64,000 bases of DNA, from the NCBI GenBank assembly GCA_951813065.1, contig CATOTH010000002.1:434001-498000 (forward strand), read 5' to 3'. Below are positions 62,297 through 64,000 of the stretch, one piece after another. Numbering within the stretch: the first letter of the stretch is position 1; every line of letters starts with the position of its first letter. The notes under the pieces are model-generated. The model was given only the letters and a program-made list of their open reading frames with translations. It did not search any database and was not told the origin of the DNA. Both the position numbers and the translations under genes were made by a program. The stretch comes from an uncultured Bryobacterales bacterium (lineage in GTDB: Bacteria > Acidobacteriota > Terriglobia > Bryobacterales > UBA6623).

Positions 62297-62917
62297 ATGA
62301 TGGCCGAAGAAGTGTTTCGCGAGCCGCGCCTCTCACTCCACCGAATCTACACGCGGACCGGCGATGCGGGCGACACCCGGCTCGTGAACGGGCGGCGGGT
62401 GCGCAAGGACGATCCCAAGGTCGCCGCATACGGCATCGTGGACGAACTGATTGCCGTTGTCGGTCGAGCCAGGGAATCGTTGCGGGCGGCGGAATCCGGC
62501 GGTGCGGCCATGGCGCCGCTCGGAGACGTGTTGCTGAGGGTCCAACACGAGCTGTTCAATCTCGGGTCCGAGATTGCGACCGACCCTGGAGAGCTCGGTC
62601 CGCAGCAACCCCGCGTAGTCCGTGCGCAGGTGGAGCGTCTCGAGGCCGAGATCGACGCGATGAACGCCGATCTCGAGCCTCTGACGTCGTTCGTGCTGCC
62701 TGGCGGCTCGGCCCTGAACGCGGACCTGCACGTTTGCCGGACCGTCTGCCGGCGGGCGGAACGGGCTGTCGTGTCCCTTGCCGCCTCCGAAGGCTGCCTT
62801 GAACTTCCGCTGCAGTACCTCAATCGGCTCTCCGACGCGCTATTCGTATGGAGCCGGTGGGTCTGCCAGCGCGGCGGCGAGCCCGAAGCGCTTTGGCAGC
62901 CGAACATCGGGCGCTGA
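62297..62917 (+). CDS. Cob(I)alamin adenosyltransferase, PduO type
   Basis: The 206-aa protein has RIYTRTGDAGDTRLVNG near the start, VQHELFNLGSEIAT in the middle and the ATP/cobalamin-site CRTVCRRAERAVVSL and YLNRLSDALFVWSRW near the end. It transfers adenosyl to cob(I)alamin to make coenzyme B12. Two ATGs lie in tandem (62297, 62300) after GGTGG. Confidence 0.94.
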   Translation: MMAEEVFREPRLSLHRIYTRTGDAGDTRLVNGRRVRKDDPKVAAYGIVDELIAVVGRARESLRAAESGGAAMAPLGDVLLRVQHELFNLGSEIATDPGELGPQQPRVVRAQVERLEAEIDAMNADLEPLTSFVLPGGSALNADLHVCRTVCRRAERAVVSLAASEGCLELPLQYLNRLSDALFVWSRWVCQRGGEPEALWQPNIGR

Positions 62918-63013
62918 GTTCTCCGGAACAGAGGCTTCGGCTGCCAGCATCGCAAGGCTTTAGGCCGCTTCGCGCTCCGTAACCGGCCCGGCCTTGTGCG
63001 CAATAATGTGCCC

Positions 63014-63997
63014 ATGATCGCGCGGAGGGAATTTCTCGCAGCCGCTGGCCTGAGCGGGCTGGCCGCTTGTTCGGGTGGTAGTGGGCTGCCCGTTGTCGGG
63101 GTCGTACCCAAGGGGACGAACCACGTCTTCTGGCAGTCGGTGCACGCCGGTGCGATCAAGGCCGGCGAGGAGTTCGGCCTTGAAATCCTCTGGAACGCGC
63201 CGCAGCTGGAGATCGATTCCGCCCGGCAGATCGCGATCGTGGAGAATCTCGTCACCCGCCGGGTCGACGGGATCGTGCTCGCGCCGGTGGGCGAGGACGC
63301 CTTGGTGACGGTCGTGGAGCGCGCGGCCGCCAGCGGCATTCCCGTGGCCATCTTCGACTCGGCGATCAACACGGACCAGATCATCACATTCGTCGTCACG
63401 GACAACTACCAGGGTGGGGTGATGGCCGCCGAGCGCATGGGCGAGATCCTGGATGGCAAGGGAAAGGTCGGGGTGATCGGATTCATGCCCGGAAGCGCGT
63501 CGACGATGAAGCGCGAAGCCGGCTTCGTCGAAACGGTCGCGGAAAAGTTTCCGGGGATAGAGATCGTCGGCGGGGTCAGGTTCAACATGGCCGACCGCGC
63601 TAAGGCGCTGGCCGAGGCCGAGAACCTGTTGACCGCGCACCCCGACTTGGCGGGTTTCTTCGCCGACAACGAGTCCAGCGTCGACGGCACGGTCCAGGCG
63701 GTCAAGCAGCGGGGTCTTGGCGGCAAGGTCAAGATCGTGGGATTTGACGCTTCCGACACCCTGGTCGCGGACATGCGGGCCGGGGTGATTGACTCGATCG
63801 TCGTGCAGGATCCCTTCAAGATGGGCTACGAGAGCACCCGGCAGATGGCGTTGCACCTCGACGGCGGCGAGACCGTGCGCCACATCGATTCGGGGGCCTA
63901 CCTGCTGCTGCCGGAAAACGTTGACACGCCGGAGATGAAGGCTGTCGTGTTCCCGGACCTCGAGTACTGGCTGGGTCGCGAGCCCGGCGGGCACTAA
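63014..63997 (+). CDS. Sugar-type ABC transporter substrate-binding lipoprotein
   Basis: From the ATG at 63014 the protein is 327 aa. It begins ARREFLAAAGLSGLAAC, a Tat-like signal with lipobox. The mature part has the ribose-binding-protein fold: VVPKGTNHVFWQ, DGIVLAPVGEDALV, DNESSVDGTVQAV and VGFDASDTL. It should deliver a sugar or related solute to an ABC transporter whose other genes lie beyond the window. The frame from GTG at 62996 adds six residues and is less likely. Confidence 0.9.
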   Translation: MIARREFLAAAGLSGLAACSGGSGLPVVGVVPKGTNHVFWQSVHAGAIKAGEEFGLEILWNAPQLEIDSARQIAIVENLVTRRVDGIVLAPVGEDALVTVVERAAASGIPVAIFDSAINTDQIITFVVTDNYQGGVMAAERMGEILDGKGKVGVIGFMPGSASTMKREAGFVETVAEKFPGIEIVGGVRFNMADRAKALAEAENLLTAHPDLAGFFADNESSVDGTVQAVKQRGLGGKVKIVGFDASDTLVADMRAGVIDSIVVQDPFKMGYESTRQMALHLDGGETVRHIDSGAYLLLPENVDTPEMKAVVFPDLEYWLGREPGGH

Positions 63998-64000
63998 CGT

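Overview
The window comes from a GC-rich bacterial chromosome. The rod-shape operon (mreB-mreC-mreD-mrdA-rodA), an RNase G with a very long disordered insertion, several sulfatase/PQQ-propeller/DUF885 exported proteins, a MauG-type peroxidase and HemQ together suggest Acidobacteriota, possibly a Bryobacterales-like or host-associated lineage. No rRNA gene or other taxonomic marker is present, so this placement is inference.

Chromosomal backbone, left part (1-20.5 kb). A Gfo/Idh/MocA oxidoreductase is followed by the complete elongasome operon mreB, mreC, mreD, mrdA (PBP2), rodA, and then by rng (RNase G). On the minus strand come a sugar-phosphate isomerase-like protein, a TRAP substrate-binding protein with a TatT-like lipoprotein but no membrane subunits, a DUF885 lipoprotein, and a sulfite-oxidase-like molybdoenzyme. 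A cyclase-family protein, a PQQ-type propeller and a sulfatase follow on the plus strand. A sialidase gene (minus strand) begins at 44496 and ends at 19469: it has been cut in two by an inserted island.

Genomic island (about 20498-44335). A 16-bp imperfect direct repeat (14/16) lies at both breakpoints inside the sialidase gene, so the insertion is visible at nucleotide level. The island carries two tyrosine integrases (the one at the right end is a frameshifted relic), a dead DNA methyltransferase, and a dense nest of mobile elements at 24.6-37.5 kb: remnants of three group II introns whose reverse-transcriptase (RT) genes are interrupted by two different large-serine-recombinase elements and by a RIT element (three tyrosine recombinases with 38-bp inverted repeats). 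The right part is a defence cargo: a 1123-aa fused restriction-methyltransferase, coupled by ATGA overlaps to a DUF433/DUF5615 toxin-antitoxin-like pair, and divergent from a SprT-like metalloprotein.

Chromosomal backbone, right part (44.3-64 kb). The 5' piece of the sialidase is followed by an alpha-L-fucosidase-like lipoprotein and a LacD-type aldolase, which with the sulfatase suggests use of sulfated, sialylated, fucosylated glycans. Then come ribF, an MBL-fold phosphodiesterase, a low-GC AAA15-like ATPase plus PIN-like nuclease pair (candidate defence module), an IS3-family remnant, a small ATPase, pepA, an O-antigen-ligase-like protein, a MauG/YVTN/substrate-binding group related to PQQ-dependent catabolism, hemQ, hppA, a P-loop kinase-dCMP deaminase fusion, a PduO-type adenosyltransferase and a sugar-type substrate-binding lipoprotein.
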